Positions 7,770-16,714 of a stretch of DNA of 64,000 bases are shown here, piece by piece. The notes beneath the pieces were generated by a model that had not been told where the DNA came from, did not search any database, and saw only the letters and a program-made list of their open reading frames with translations. Source of the stretch: Pseudomonas capeferrum (GTDB taxonomy: Bacteria > Pseudomonadota > Gammaproteobacteria > Pseudomonadales > Pseudomonadaceae); assembly GCF_000731675.1 (NCBI RefSeq), contig NZ_JMIT01000004.1, positions 372,001-436,000 of the forward strand, given 5' to 3'. Within the stretch, counting starts at the first letter, position 1, and each line of letters begins with the position of its first letter. The position numbers and the translations under genes are program-made.

Positions 7770-7831
7770 GGGCTGGTCTACAAGAAGGAAACAGTTCGGG
7801 TATGCTGGGCGGCAACGAAAGGACAGACAAG

Positions 7832-8548
7832 TTGACCGCCCCGAACATGAACAGCCCAATTCTCGTTACCGGAGCCAGCCAGCGCGTCGGGTTGGCCCTG
7901 GCCCTCGAACTGGCGCAAGCCGGCCATACGGTGGTCAGTGCCAGCCGCAGCCTGCAGCCGCAATCCGCACACCCCAACATCGTGCAGTTCCAGGCCGACC
8001 TGTGCCAGGCTGCCGACCGCCAGGCGCTGATCGACTACCTGCAAGGCCACTACGACGGCTTGCGCGCGATCATCCACAACGCGTCCCTGTGGCTTGACGA
8101 TGGCCTGGCCAACCTCGACACCATGTTCCGCCTGCACGTCGAAGCGCCGTACCACCTCAATCTGGCCCTCGGCGAGATGCTGGGCAAGGCAGGCAGCGTG
8201 GGCAAGGCCGACATCATCCACATTTGCGACGAAACCTCTTCGCGGGGCAGCAAGAGCCACATTGGCTACGCCGCCACCAAGGCCGCGCTGCAGAACATGG
8301 TGCTGTCGTTCGCCGAAAAGTACGCGCCCAAGGTGCACGTCAACGGTATCCTGCCCGGGCTGCTGATCCTCAAGGAAGGGGGTGACGAAGCCTACCGCCA
8401 GCAGACCCTGAAAAAGGCCCTGCTGGAATTCGAGCCCGGCGCCGGCCCGCTGATCGAGACGGTCAAATACCTGCTCGAAAGCCAGTACAGTACCGGTAGC
8501 CAGGTGGTCATCAACGGTGGCCGCCACCTGAAGAATCGCATGACCTGA
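7832..8548 (+). CDS. folM: Dihydromonapterin reductase (SDR family)
   Basis: About 238 residues, classical short-chain reductase: NADP-binding VTGASQRVGLALAL near the start, NAS at the end of beta 4, catalytic Tyr-Lys in IGYAATKAAL. The arginine after Gln in TGASQR and the C-terminal GGRHLKNRMT are usual for FolM, which reduces dihydromonapterin to tetrahydromonapterin, the cofactor of phenylalanine hydroxylase in Pseudomonas. AAGGA sits 9 bases before a TTG at 7832 but 25 before the ATG at 7847, so TTG is preferred; the ATG start would remove five residues. It heads a tight run with DUF1244 and hopJ. Confidence 0.88.
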   Translation: MTAPNMNSPILVTGASQRVGLALALELAQAGHTVVSASRSLQPQSAHPNIVQFQADLCQAADRQALIDYLQGHYDGLRAIIHNASLWLDDGLANLDTMFRLHVEAPYHLNLALGEMLGKAGSVGKADIIHICDETSSRGSKSHIGYAATKAALQNMVLSFAEKYAPKVHVNGILPGLLILKEGGDEAYRQQTLKKALLEFEPGAGPLIETVKYLLESQYSTGSQVVINGGRHLKNRMT

Positions 8549-8557
8549 GAGAAGCCC

Positions 8558-8854
8558 ATGACCCCGCAACAACAGCTCGAACTCGAAGCCGCCGCGTTCC
8601 GGCGCCTGGTCGACCACCTGCAAAAACGCACCGATGTGCAGAACATCGACCTGATGAACCTGTCCGGCTTCTGCCGCAACTGCCTGTCCAAGTGGTACAA
8701 GGCCGCTGCCGACGAGCGCCAGGTCGATGTCAGCCTGGATGACGCCCGCGAAGCGGTGTACGGCATGCCCTACGCCGAGTGGAAAGCCCAATACCAGAAA
8801 GAAGCCAGCGCCGAACAACACGCGGCGTTCGAAAAAGGAAAACCTCGTGACTGA
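8558..8854 (+). CDS. DUF1244 family protein
   Basis: 98 residues, soluble and helical. The conserved part DLMNLSGFCRNCLSKWYKAA carries two cysteines spaced C-x-x-C and is the hallmark of this domain of unknown function; the two Cys could hold metal or form a disulfide. It starts 9 bases after folM and its stop overlaps the GTG of the next gene, so it belongs to the same transcript. Co-occurrence with folM and hopJ is conserved in pseudomonads, which hints at a link with pterin metabolism, but no function is known. Confidence 0.85.
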   Translation: MTPQQQLELEAAAFRRLVDHLQKRTDVQNIDLMNLSGFCRNCLSKWYKAAADERQVDVSLDDAREAVYGMPYAEWKAQYQKEASAEQHAAFEKGKPRD

Positions 8855-9188
8855 TCTGAACACCCTGCGCGCCAGCCTGAAAAGCGGCGAACACGTCTTT
8901 GCCGATACCTTGGCGTTCATCGCCGCCCACTACAGCTATCAGCCACAGGCCTTCAACAACGGCGGCGTGGAAAATGCCGCCGGGCAGAACGAAGGCTCGT
9001 GCAAGACCCTGGGGCTGGCGCTGCTGGAGGGCTTGAGCGATGAAGAGGCCCTGTTGGCCTTTGGTGAGCATTATCGCGATGTGGTGGCCACGCCTGAGGG
9101 CAGCGACCATGGCAATATCCGTGCGCTGATCGCGCATGGCCTGGCTGGGGTGAAGTTCACCGGGCAGCCACTTTCGCGTAAGGCTTGA
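8847..9188 (+). CDS. HopJ-family protein
   Basis: 113 residues from a GTG at 8847 that overlaps the end of DUF1244 by 8 bases. The segment HYSYQPQAFNNGGVENAAGQ and the segment NEGSCKTLGLALLEGLSDEEAL are the conserved core of HopJ type III effector-like proteins. Despite the name, the family is widespread in non-pathogens and usually encoded in housekeeping operons, so a secreted role is unlikely here. A GC hairpin at 9196-9214 follows and probably ends the folM operon. Confidence 0.85.
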   Translation: MTDLNTLRASLKSGEHVFADTLAFIAAHYSYQPQAFNNGGVENAAGQNEGSCKTLGLALLEGLSDEEALLAFGEHYRDVVATPEGSDHGNIRALIAHGLAGVKFTGQPLSRKA

Positions 9189-9195
9189 GCGTGCT

Positions 9196-9214
9196 GGGGC
9201 CGCTTTGCGGCCCT
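9196..9214. terminator. GC hairpin after hopJ
   Basis: GGGGCCGC, TTT, GCGGCCC form a near-perfect stem right after the hopJ stop. There is no long T tract, but the same hairpin type recurs after several other genes in the window (26331, 29281, 36096, 37593, 53689, 57906), so it probably acts as a transcript end for both converging genes. A REP-like arm (about 9215-9232) follows. Confidence 0.5.
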
Positions 9215-9258
9215 CTTCGCGACGCGAGGCCGCGCCTACAAACGTTACCCGATCCCTG

Positions 9259-10167
9259 TTATTTGATGACCGTCCCCGGCACCTCTTCGGGCAAGCCGCC
9301 CTGCTGCAACCACGCCAAGGCAATCGGCCACAGGCTGCCCCGAAAGCGGTCATGGAAAAACGCAAAATGGCCAATTTTCTCGACCGAGATATCCACAGGT
9401 GCAATACGCAGGTGCTGACGCTCAGCCCCCTGCAGGTACCCTAGCAATCGCTCTGTAGCCGCCACGGTGCCAAACGGGTCATCGGTCAGGCTGATTGCCA
9501 GCGTCGCCCCCCGCACCTGTGCAAACGGCACCCCCTGCAACCGGCGCCCGCTTGGCCGGTGCTCATAGCGTGGCGTACGGGTCGTCCAGTCGTGCACCAC
9601 CCCGGCCGGCGTGTCTTCCATCCAGCCCAGGCGCTTGCCGGGGAAGTAGCCGAACGCACGGGTCAGCAAAGGCATCACCAGATGCCATTTACCGAACAGC
9701 CGCCAACGCTGATCAGCGGCGTAATCGCGCCAGTAGGCGAATTGCGCACCCACCATCACCACCCGCCTGACCTGCCCGGCAGACGGTGCCAACCCCACCG
9801 CGCAACCGCCGAAGCTATGCCCCACCACGTCCACCGGTTGCCCGGGAAACGCCTGCGCGGCGTGGGCCAGCATGGCTTCGAAGTCCAGCCGGCCCCAGTC
9901 GCTCCAGGACGCCTGGAAGCCACGCAGTGACGGCGGCCGTGATTCGCCGATGCCTCGGTAATCGTAGGTCAGCACATCGCAGCCATGGGCGAACAGGTAG
10001 TCGGCAAAGCGGGCGTAATAGCGGCAACGCACAGAGGTGGCGGCGTTGATGATCACCAGCGGGCGCAGGGGGTTGGGCTGGGCGTGGCGCCAGCAGAAGC
10101 CGCCGAGGCTGTAGCCGTCGGCTGCGGTGTGGCGAAAGGCGGTGGCCGGTTGGGTGAGGCTGCTCAT
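9259..10167 (-). CDS. Alpha/beta hydrolase (YheT/serine aminopeptidase-like)
   Basis: 302 residues from the ATG at 10167. Nucleophile elbow VVGHSFGGCAVG places Ser118; later SLTDDPFGTV and KIGHFAFFHDRF supply the likely Asp and His. The strand TYDYRGIGESRP is typical of the family. Several KT2440-like genomes carry this protein alone between hopJ and fabV. Substrate unknown. It is flanked by the hopJ hairpin on one side and a REP inverted repeat at 10211-10330 on the other, so it is likely transcribed by itself. Confidence 0.8.
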   Translation of the reverse strand: MSSLTQPATAFRHTAADGYSLGGFCWRHAQPNPLRPLVIINAATSVRCRYYARFADYLFAHGCDVLTYDYRGIGESRPPSLRGFQASWSDWGRLDFEAMLAHAAQAFPGQPVDVVGHSFGGCAVGLAPSAGQVRRVVMVGAQFAYWRDYAADQRWRLFGKWHLVMPLLTRAFGYFPGKRLGWMEDTPAGVVHDWTTRTPRYEHRPSGRRLQGVPFAQVRGATLAISLTDDPFGTVAATERLLGYLQGAERQHLRIAPVDISVEKIGHFAFFHDRFRGSLWPIALAWLQQGGLPEEVPGTVIK

Positions 10168-10210
10168 GGCGCGCGTCCTGTTGTAGTGCGCCAACGCTAG
10201 CAAAAAAATC

Positions 10211-10330
10211 GGGGGCTGTACCGGCCTCTTCGCGGGGCAAGCCCGCTCCCACAGGATCCCCATTGAGCCAAAGCCTTGTGGAGCACCGGTGGGAGCGGGC
10301 TTGCCCGGCGAAGAGGGCGGTACAGCCCCC
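10211..10330. repeat. REP pair (BIME-like inverted repeat)
   Basis: Two facing REP units at 10221-10255 (core TTCGCGGGGCAAGCCCGCTC) and 10286-10320, with outer arms GGGGGCTGTACCG and CGGTACAGCCCCC at the two ends, so the whole 120 bases can fold into one long hairpin. The core matches the common P. putida REP family. It lies between two leftward genes, a hydrolase and fabV. Confidence 0.85.
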
Positions 10331-10347
10331 TCATGTTTCAGCCGTGC

Positions 10348-11559
10348 TTACAGCTCGATGCAGTCGAACTTCACATCGGTGGCCACGTCTTCGTCGTAGT
10401 CGACGTCAGCGCGCTCGAAGCCGAACAGGTTGAGGAACTGCTTCTTGTAACCGGCATAGTCGGTCAGCTCGAACAGGTTCTCGGTGGTGACTTGCGGCCA
10501 CATGGCCTTGCAGGCGTCCTGCACGTCATCACGCAGCTCCCAGTCGTCCAGGCGCAGGCGGCTCTTCTCGTCGACTGCGGCCGGGGCACCGTCTGCACGG
10601 TACAGGCGATCACGGAACATGCGGTCCAACTGGTCCTGGGTACCCTCGTGAACACCCTTCTCCTGCATGATCTTGAAGACCATCGACAGGTACAACGGCA
10701 TCACCGGAATGGCCGAGCTGGCCTGGGTGACCACCGACTTCAGCACGGCCACATTGGCGCCGCCCTTGATTTCGCCGGCCAGTTTCTGGTCAAGGCGCAG
10801 CGCGGTTTCGTCCAGGTCCTGCTTGGCCTTGCCCAGGGCACCGTGCCAGTAGATCGGCCAGGTGATCTCGGTACCGATGTAGCTGAAGGCCACGGTGCGG
10901 GCGCCTTCGGACAGCACGTCGGCACCGGCCAGGGCATCGATCCACAGCTGCCAGTCCTGGCCACCCATGACGGTGACGGTGTCAGCGATTTCCTGCTCGG
11001 AAGCCGGCTCGATGCTGGCCTCGATGATGGTGTCCTTGTTGGTGTCGATGGCGGTCGACTTGTAAGGCTGGCCGATAGGCTTGAGCGCCGAGCGAATCAC
11101 TTCACCGGTTTGCGGCAGCTTGCGCACGGGGGAGGCCAGGGAGTAGATGACCAGGTCGACCTTGCCACCCATTTCGTTCTTGATCAGCTCGATGACCTTG
11201 GCACGGGCCTCATCGGAGAACGCATCACCGTTGATCGACTTGCTGTACAGGCCTTCGGCCTTGGCAAACTTGTCGAAGGCGGCGGAGTTGTACCAGCCCG
11301 CAGTACCGGCCTTGGTCTCGGTACCTGCTTTTTCGAAGAACACGCCCAGGGTGTCGGCCTTGAAGCCGAACGCTGCGGTGATGCGGGCCGCCAGGCCGTA
11401 GCCGCTGGAAGCACCAATCACCAGGACCTTCTTCGGGCCATCCTCGCGCACGCCCAGCTTGCGGGTGGCTTCGATCTGGTCACGGACGTTGAGCTCGCAG
11501 CCCTTCGGATGGGTCGTGGTGCAGATGAAACCGCGGACCTTAGGATGAATGATGGCCAA
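10348..11559 (-). CDS. fabV: Enoyl-ACP/trans-2-enoyl-CoA reductase FabV
   Basis: 403 residues, the usual size for FabV. Landmarks: IIHPKVRGFICTTTHPKGCE near the start, NAD-binding VLVIGASSGYGLAARI, and the catalytic Y-x8-K in YWHGALGKAK. It catalyses the last reduction in fatty acid elongation and gives natural triclosan resistance in pseudomonads. Start: a TTG at 11559 matches the conserved family N-terminus and has GAGG about 9 bases upstream; a GTG at 11601 would add 14 unusual residues. A shared gap of about 275 bases separates it from the HTH gene upstream. Confidence 0.94.
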   Translation of the reverse strand: MAIIHPKVRGFICTTTHPKGCELNVRDQIEATRKLGVREDGPKKVLVIGASSGYGLAARITAAFGFKADTLGVFFEKAGTETKAGTAGWYNSAAFDKFAKAEGLYSKSINGDAFSDEARAKVIELIKNEMGGKVDLVIYSLASPVRKLPQTGEVIRSALKPIGQPYKSTAIDTNKDTIIEASIEPASEQEIADTVTVMGGQDWQLWIDALAGADVLSEGARTVAFSYIGTEITWPIYWHGALGKAKQDLDETALRLDQKLAGEIKGGANVAVLKSVVTQASSAIPVMPLYLSMVFKIMQEKGVHEGTQDQLDRMFRDRLYRADGAPAAVDEKSRLRLDDWELRDDVQDACKAMWPQVTTENLFELTDYAGYKKQFLNLFGFERADVDYDEDVATDVKFDCIEL

Positions 11560-11835
11560 TGTCTGTACCTCGTCAGGTTTATGCCAGGGAAGCGCCGCCA
11601 CGGGCGATTCCGATTGATCAGAGGGTGAGACTACCCCCGCCGGTTATCCGACACATATTACGGGGTGATTGGGGGTATACAAAACCCAGGTTGCCGCCGA
11701 GTACCGCTTTCAGCCACTGCAGAAACGGCTGCGCCAGTGGATCGTCCTGTTGCACTAACACGCAACGCGCCATGCCTGGCGCACAACTAAAAAGGGCCAG
11801 CCAAATGGCCAGCCCTATTGCTTTCAACCGCCTGG

Positions 11836-12120
11836 TCAGGCCGCCTTGTGCTTCACAGTGATATCAATTTCCAGATTTGCGCTGGCCAGCATGTTCACCA
11901 GAGCATCCAGGGAAAATTTGTCGATTTTCCCATTCAGCAGCTCGCTCAAACGCGGCTGTGTTACGTGCAGCTGACGTGCTGCATCTTTCTGTGGGAGGTC
12001 CCAAGACTTAACTGTCTTGGTAAGGATACGCATTAGCTTTGCGCGTACCCGAAGGTTCTCGGCGTCTTCTGGCGAGTCAACCAACGCGTCCCACACGGAG
12101 GTAGTGCGTTCGTTTGCCAT
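11836..12120 (-). CDS. XRE-type HTH protein, antitoxin-like, apparently without a toxin
   Basis: 94 residues. An HTH covers about 38-66 (KSWDLPQKDAARQLHVTQPR followed by LSELLNG), and the protein is of the short COG5606-like XRE group usually encoded after a RelE/HigB-type toxin. Good ribosome site (GAGGGA) before the ATG at 12120. The 200 bases upstream, where the toxin would lie, hold no plausible toxin reading frame on this strand, so it seems to be an orphan. It may serve as a plain regulator or an antitoxin for a distant toxin. Confidence 0.75.
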   Translation of the reverse strand: MANERTTSVWDALVDSPEDAENLRVRAKLMRILTKTVKSWDLPQKDAARQLHVTQPRLSELLNGKIDKFSLDALVNMLASANLEIDITVKHKAA

Positions 12121-12319
12121 TTTATATGTCCCTCTGTTACGGATTAGGTTGTTTCTTGCACAAAGCAATTCGTAAGTTTCACCGCCCAGCCTACAGGCTC
12201 TACTGTGTGGGATTTTGAAGAGCGTCGGGGCATCGAGCGCCATTGCGGCAGGGGGTGACGGCATCTATTGCGCGACCCATCAGTGCCCGGCGGTGTAGGT
12301 GGCCGCGAGCGTAAAACGC

Positions 12320-12859
12320 TCACTGATCTTCCGGTAATCGTCTCCGGCCGGTGATCATCGACAAGGGCAGGTTCTCGCCCAGGCGCAGGCTTTCGACGAT
12401 GGCTGCCAATACATGCACGCAGACCAACGCCAGCACCGCGTCGGCCAGAAAGCTGTGCAGGCTCATCGGCCAGTCGGCGCCCCACAGGGCGTCGACCTCT
12501 TGCGACGCCCAACCGGTCAGGCCCAGGCCCGCGATGCCGGTGAGCATCAGCAGCATCACCAGGGCGCCGATCGGCGAATGCCCCAGGCGATGGTAGGGCT
12601 GCCCGCTTATCAGCGCGCGGGCGTGGGCGGCCAGGCGTGCCGGGGTCGGCCAGAAGTCGGCCCAGCGCGCGCTTTGCGGCCCGACGAAGCCCCAGACCAG
12701 GCGCAACATCACGCACGCCAACCCGTAATAGCCCAGCCACTGGTGCCAGTCGTCGCCCTCTTCATTGAAAAAATAATCCGCGAAGAACACCGTGGCCAAC
12801 GACAGGTGGCACAGCCGCAGGAGCGGGTCCCACAGCTGTACCGTGCGGCGGGCCTTCAA
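12320..12859 (-). CDS. Cytochrome b561-like membrane protein
   Basis: 179 residues with four membrane helices. Candidate heme ligands are His17 (RLCHLSL), His39 (DWHQWLGYYG) and later His in SLHSFLAD and VCVHVLAA, the spacing of bacterial diheme cytochrome b561/Ni-Fe hydrogenase b-subunit-like proteins. It probably passes electrons across the inner membrane. Its start overlaps the stop of the PepSY gene (ATGA), so the two form an operon; a PepSY plus cytochrome b pair is a recurring arrangement. Confidence 0.85.
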   Translation of the reverse strand: MKARRTVQLWDPLLRLCHLSLATVFFADYFFNEEGDDWHQWLGYYGLACVMLRLVWGFVGPQSARWADFWPTPARLAAHARALISGQPYHRLGHSPIGALVMLLMLTGIAGLGLTGWASQEVDALWGADWPMSLHSFLADAVLALVCVHVLAAIVESLRLGENLPLSMITGRRRLPEDQ

Positions 12860-13128
12860 TCGTGGTACTCGGTCTTGACCGCCTTGCCGCTGACCGGGTC
12901 ATGGTAGATCTCGATCTTGCGGCCATCCTTGTCGAAACCATAGATTTCGTAGCAGTTGCCTTTAGTGACCTTGAACTTGCTGATCTTGTAGCCCTGATCC
13001 TTGAGCTGGACCTGGAACTTGCCCGGGTCTTGCCAGGTGCTTTTGTCTGCAGTGGTGCACTGGGTGGCGGCGAATGCTGTGCTGCTGCCGATCAGGAGGG
13101 TAAGAGCGATCAAGATGCGCATGGCCAT
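12856..13128 (-). CDS. Periplasmic PepSY domain protein
   Basis: 90 residues with a signal peptide (cleavage near AFA-ATQC) and one PepSY domain, conserved part YEIYGFDKDGRKIEIYHDPV followed by SGK. Two cysteines (one in TQCTT, one in NCYEIY) may pair in the periplasm. PepSY domains accompany peptidases and redox membrane proteins; here the partner is the overlapping cytochrome b gene. GGAG lies 5 bases before the ATG at 13128. Confidence 0.85.
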   Translation of the reverse strand: MAMRILIALTLLIGSSTAFAATQCTTADKSTWQDPGKFQVQLKDQGYKISKFKVTKGNCYEIYGFDKDGRKIEIYHDPVSGKAVKTEYHD

Positions 13129-13325
13129 GAGCTCCGTTGCGTTGAGTGAAACAGCACGACATCCAGCTTAGACCCAGGGTCAGCGCCTTGCCTGCTGGGC
13201 CGGCATCATTCATTTGCTTTCCAGAACAATCACAAAGAAAAACAAACTTAACAAATGAACCAAACCCGCCGATGCTGACAACATCCTGCCCTCGCGGCGC
13301 CCACCCTTGCACGGAGAACAACAAC

Positions 13326-14504
<1,179 letters not shown>

Positions 14505-14528
14505 TCCGTCATTGATGCCTGCAGGCTC

Positions 14529-14560
14529 GGCCCCTTCGCGAACAAACCCGCGAAGAGGCC
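14529..14560. repeat. REP-like hairpin after thiolase gene
   Basis: GGCCCCTTCGCG and CGCGAAGAGGCC face each other across an 8-base loop, a single P. putida REP unit. It sits in the 67-base gap between the convergent thiolase and SDR genes and may stop both transcripts. Confidence 0.7.
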
Positions 14561-14571
14561 GGGCTGGTTAC

Positions 14572-15291
14572 TCAGAAGCGCTCATCGGCAATCGCTGGCA
14601 GTGTCAGCTCACGCACATAACTGGCCGCCGACAGTTCCAGCATCGTGCGCACCATCAGCACCACATCGTGCAGCGGAATCAGCCCCCCTTCCCCGCGCGC
14701 CGCGGCTTCTGCCACTGGCACATCCAAGCCATCCTCGGTGTTCAGGTAGCCCAGGTTCAGGCACGTCACACCAAGCCCCTGCTCGCGATACCCTTCACGC
14801 AAGGCTTCGGCAATACCGCGCAGGGCGAACTTGGACGCGGCAAAGGTCACTTCAGGGCGCCCGCTTTGCGGCAGACCCGAGGTGGAACCGGTAAGCAGGA
14901 TCCGTGGCTTTTCGCTTTCGAGCAGCATCGGCAGCAAGCGCTTGATCAGCAGGATGGTGGCCGTGATGTTGCAGTCGACCATGCCTTGCAGTTCGGCATC
15001 GCGGTCGGCAAGAAAGCTGTAGTGCTCGGCAAACGCCTCGGCTTCCCACAGCCCGAGGTTGTAGATGAGGGTATCCACGCCACCGCCCGCCAGCGCCTGG
15101 GCAATGGCCTCGACGGCGGCGGCCGGCTGAGCGAGGTCGGCCGCGATCCACTGCACCTCGACATCCTTGCTGGCCACCACCCGCTCGGGGCGCGAGCGGG
15201 CCACGCCGATCAGCGTATCACCCGGTTTGCCCAGCCCTTCCATGAAGGCCTTGCCCAGCCCCTTGCTGGCGCCGACTACCAGAACTCTCAT
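14572..15291 (-). CDS. SDR-family oxidoreductase with Tyr-to-Phe active-site change
   Basis: 239 residues, Rossmann fold with VVGASKGLGKAF near the N-terminus, YNLG after beta 4 and Ser in LTGSTSGL (132-140). The catalytic motif Y-x-x-x-K reads F150-A-A-S-K154; the codon is clearly TTT. Loss of the Tyr hydroxyl normally abolishes dehydrogenase activity, so the protein may be a binding protein, an isomerase-like enzyme, or may use another residue. It is 63 bases downstream of the MetE N-domain gene on the same strand and could share its transcript. Confidence 0.83.
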   Translation of the reverse strand: MRVLVVGASKGLGKAFMEGLGKPGDTLIGVARSRPERVVASKDVEVQWIAADLAQPAAAVEAIAQALAGGGVDTLIYNLGLWEAEAFAEHYSFLADRDAELQGMVDCNITATILLIKRLLPMLLESEKPRILLTGSTSGLPQSGRPEVTFAASKFALRGIAEALREGYREQGLGVTCLNLGYLNTEDGLDVPVAEAAARGEGGLIPLHDVVLMVRTMLELSAASYVRELTLPAIADERF

Positions 15292-15354
15292 CGCATCATT
15301 CCCTGTCGATTACATTTCGAGCCGGCATTATAAGCACCCGTAGCGGCCCGATGA

Positions 15355-16500
15355 TCAAGCCGTGGCGCGCAACGCGCGGGCAGCCTCTGGCGCGTCGAGC
15401 GCTTTGCTCAACGCGGCCACTTCCTGGCACTTCTGCACGGCGAAGGCCAACCCGCCTTTGCGCTCGGCGTCGAGCTGGTCTTCACAGGCCAGCCCCAATG
15501 GGTTGTGCAACAGCGAGCAGGACGGCGCGACCCACAGGCGGTCACCCAGGCGTTCGGCCGCGTGCTGCAACACAGCCAGGGCTTTTTCCAGGTCGCAGGC
15601 CGAGACACTAGAGCCGTCGACCAGGCCCAACGACAGGATCTTGTAAGCCGGCAGGCGGTCGAGCAGGGTCGGGTACTGGTCTGGCGCACGCACCAGGTCG
15701 ATGTGCAGGCCATCGACGGGCAGGTTCGCCGCCAGGCCCAGGTTTTCTTCGAGGCCCCCAAAGTAGGTGGCGATCAGTTTCTTCAGCGGCGCACGTTGCA
15801 GGATGTTGTAAACGCGCTCGTAGGCGTTTTTCCAGTCTTGCGGCAAATCCAGCACCAGGATCGGCTCGTCGATCTGCACCCATTCAACGCCCTGTGCGGC
15901 CAGGCGGTTGAAGATTTCGTCGTACAGCGGCAACAACCGGTCGACCAGCTCCAACTTGTCGACGTCGGCGCCTTGGGCCTTGCCCAGCCACAGATAGGTC
16001 AGCGGGCCGATCAGCACAGGTTTGACCGCATGGCCCAGGGCCTTGGCTTCTTCGACCTCTTCGAACAGCTGCTCCCAGCTCAGGGCAAACTGTTGGTCGG
16101 CGGTGAATTCCGGTACCCGGTAGTGATAGTTGCTGTCGAACCAGCGGGCCATTTCCTGGGCGTGGGCACCGCCGCTGTCGCTGCGCTCGGTCGTGCCTCG
16201 CGCCATGGCGACCAAGGTTTGCAAAGTAGGCTTGGCACCATCGTGGCTGCGAAAGCGCTGCGGGACGACACCGAAGGTCAGCGAATGGGTCAGCACCTGG
16301 TCGTGCCAGGCGAAATCGCCCACCGGCAGCAGCTCGATGCCGGCGTCCTTTTGCACCTGCCAATGGCTGGCACGCAGCGCGCGGCCCACAGCGCGCAGGC
16401 CGGCTTCGTCGAGTTCACCTTGCAAGAAGGCTTCCTGGGCTTTTTTCAGATCGCGATCATGGCCGATGCGTTGAAAGCCCAGGGAATGTGCCAGTGCCAT
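15355..16500 (-). CDS. MetE N-terminal domain protein, no catalytic C-terminal domain
   Basis: 381 residues aligned in order with the N-terminal half of cobalamin-independent methionine synthase (MALAHSLGFQRIGHDRDLKK at the start, LLHNPLGLACEDQLDAE near the end). Full MetE has about 760 residues and its zinc site and homocysteine methylation chemistry lie in the C-terminal half, which is absent: the gene ends at a stop and the next 63 bases show no remnant. The frame is clean with normal codon use, so it looks maintained. It is divergent from an MTHFR-like gene (16715), which suggests one-carbon or folate binding. Function unknown. Confidence 0.8.
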   Translation of the reverse strand: MALAHSLGFQRIGHDRDLKKAQEAFLQGELDEAGLRAVGRALRASHWQVQKDAGIELLPVGDFAWHDQVLTHSLTFGVVPQRFRSHDGAKPTLQTLVAMARGTTERSDSGGAHAQEMARWFDSNYHYRVPEFTADQQFALSWEQLFEEVEEAKALGHAVKPVLIGPLTYLWLGKAQGADVDKLELVDRLLPLYDEIFNRLAAQGVEWVQIDEPILVLDLPQDWKNAYERVYNILQRAPLKKLIATYFGGLEENLGLAANLPVDGLHIDLVRAPDQYPTLLDRLPAYKILSLGLVDGSSVSACDLEKALAVLQHAAERLGDRLWVAPSCSLLHNPLGLACEDQLDAERKGGLAFAVQKCQEVAALSKALDAPEAARALRATA

Positions 16501-16575
16501 GTCTCGTGCCTCAGAATGTCTAAATGAATATGGGCATTTTCGGGACCAACGAGCGCTGAGACAAACTCATTTAAT

Positions 16576-16590
16576 TTGATATGAAATCAA
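16576..16590. promoter_or_regulatory. Inverted repeat in MetE-N / MTHFR-like divergent promoter
   Basis: TTGAT, ATGAA, ATCAA form a 5-5-5 inverted repeat that contains a T-N11-A core, the shape of LysR-type operators such as MetR boxes. It lies in the AT-rich middle of the 214-base gap between the two divergent genes. It does not match the recalled MetR consensus TGAA-N5-TTCA exactly. Confidence 0.3.
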
Positions 16591-16714
16591 GATTTACTCA
16601 TGTTGATGTGTCCACCTGCATGTCTCGTTCAGAGCAGCACCCTACGCATCCGGACATGACCCCATCGGCCCTTTGCCGCACAATGCCACCCTGCCCCAAC
16701 CCGGTGCCCGATCC

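Noticed and set aside
12121..12319. Possible toxin gene upstream of the XRE protein
   Set aside because: All frames on the relevant strand are short or broken and show no RelE/HigB pattern.
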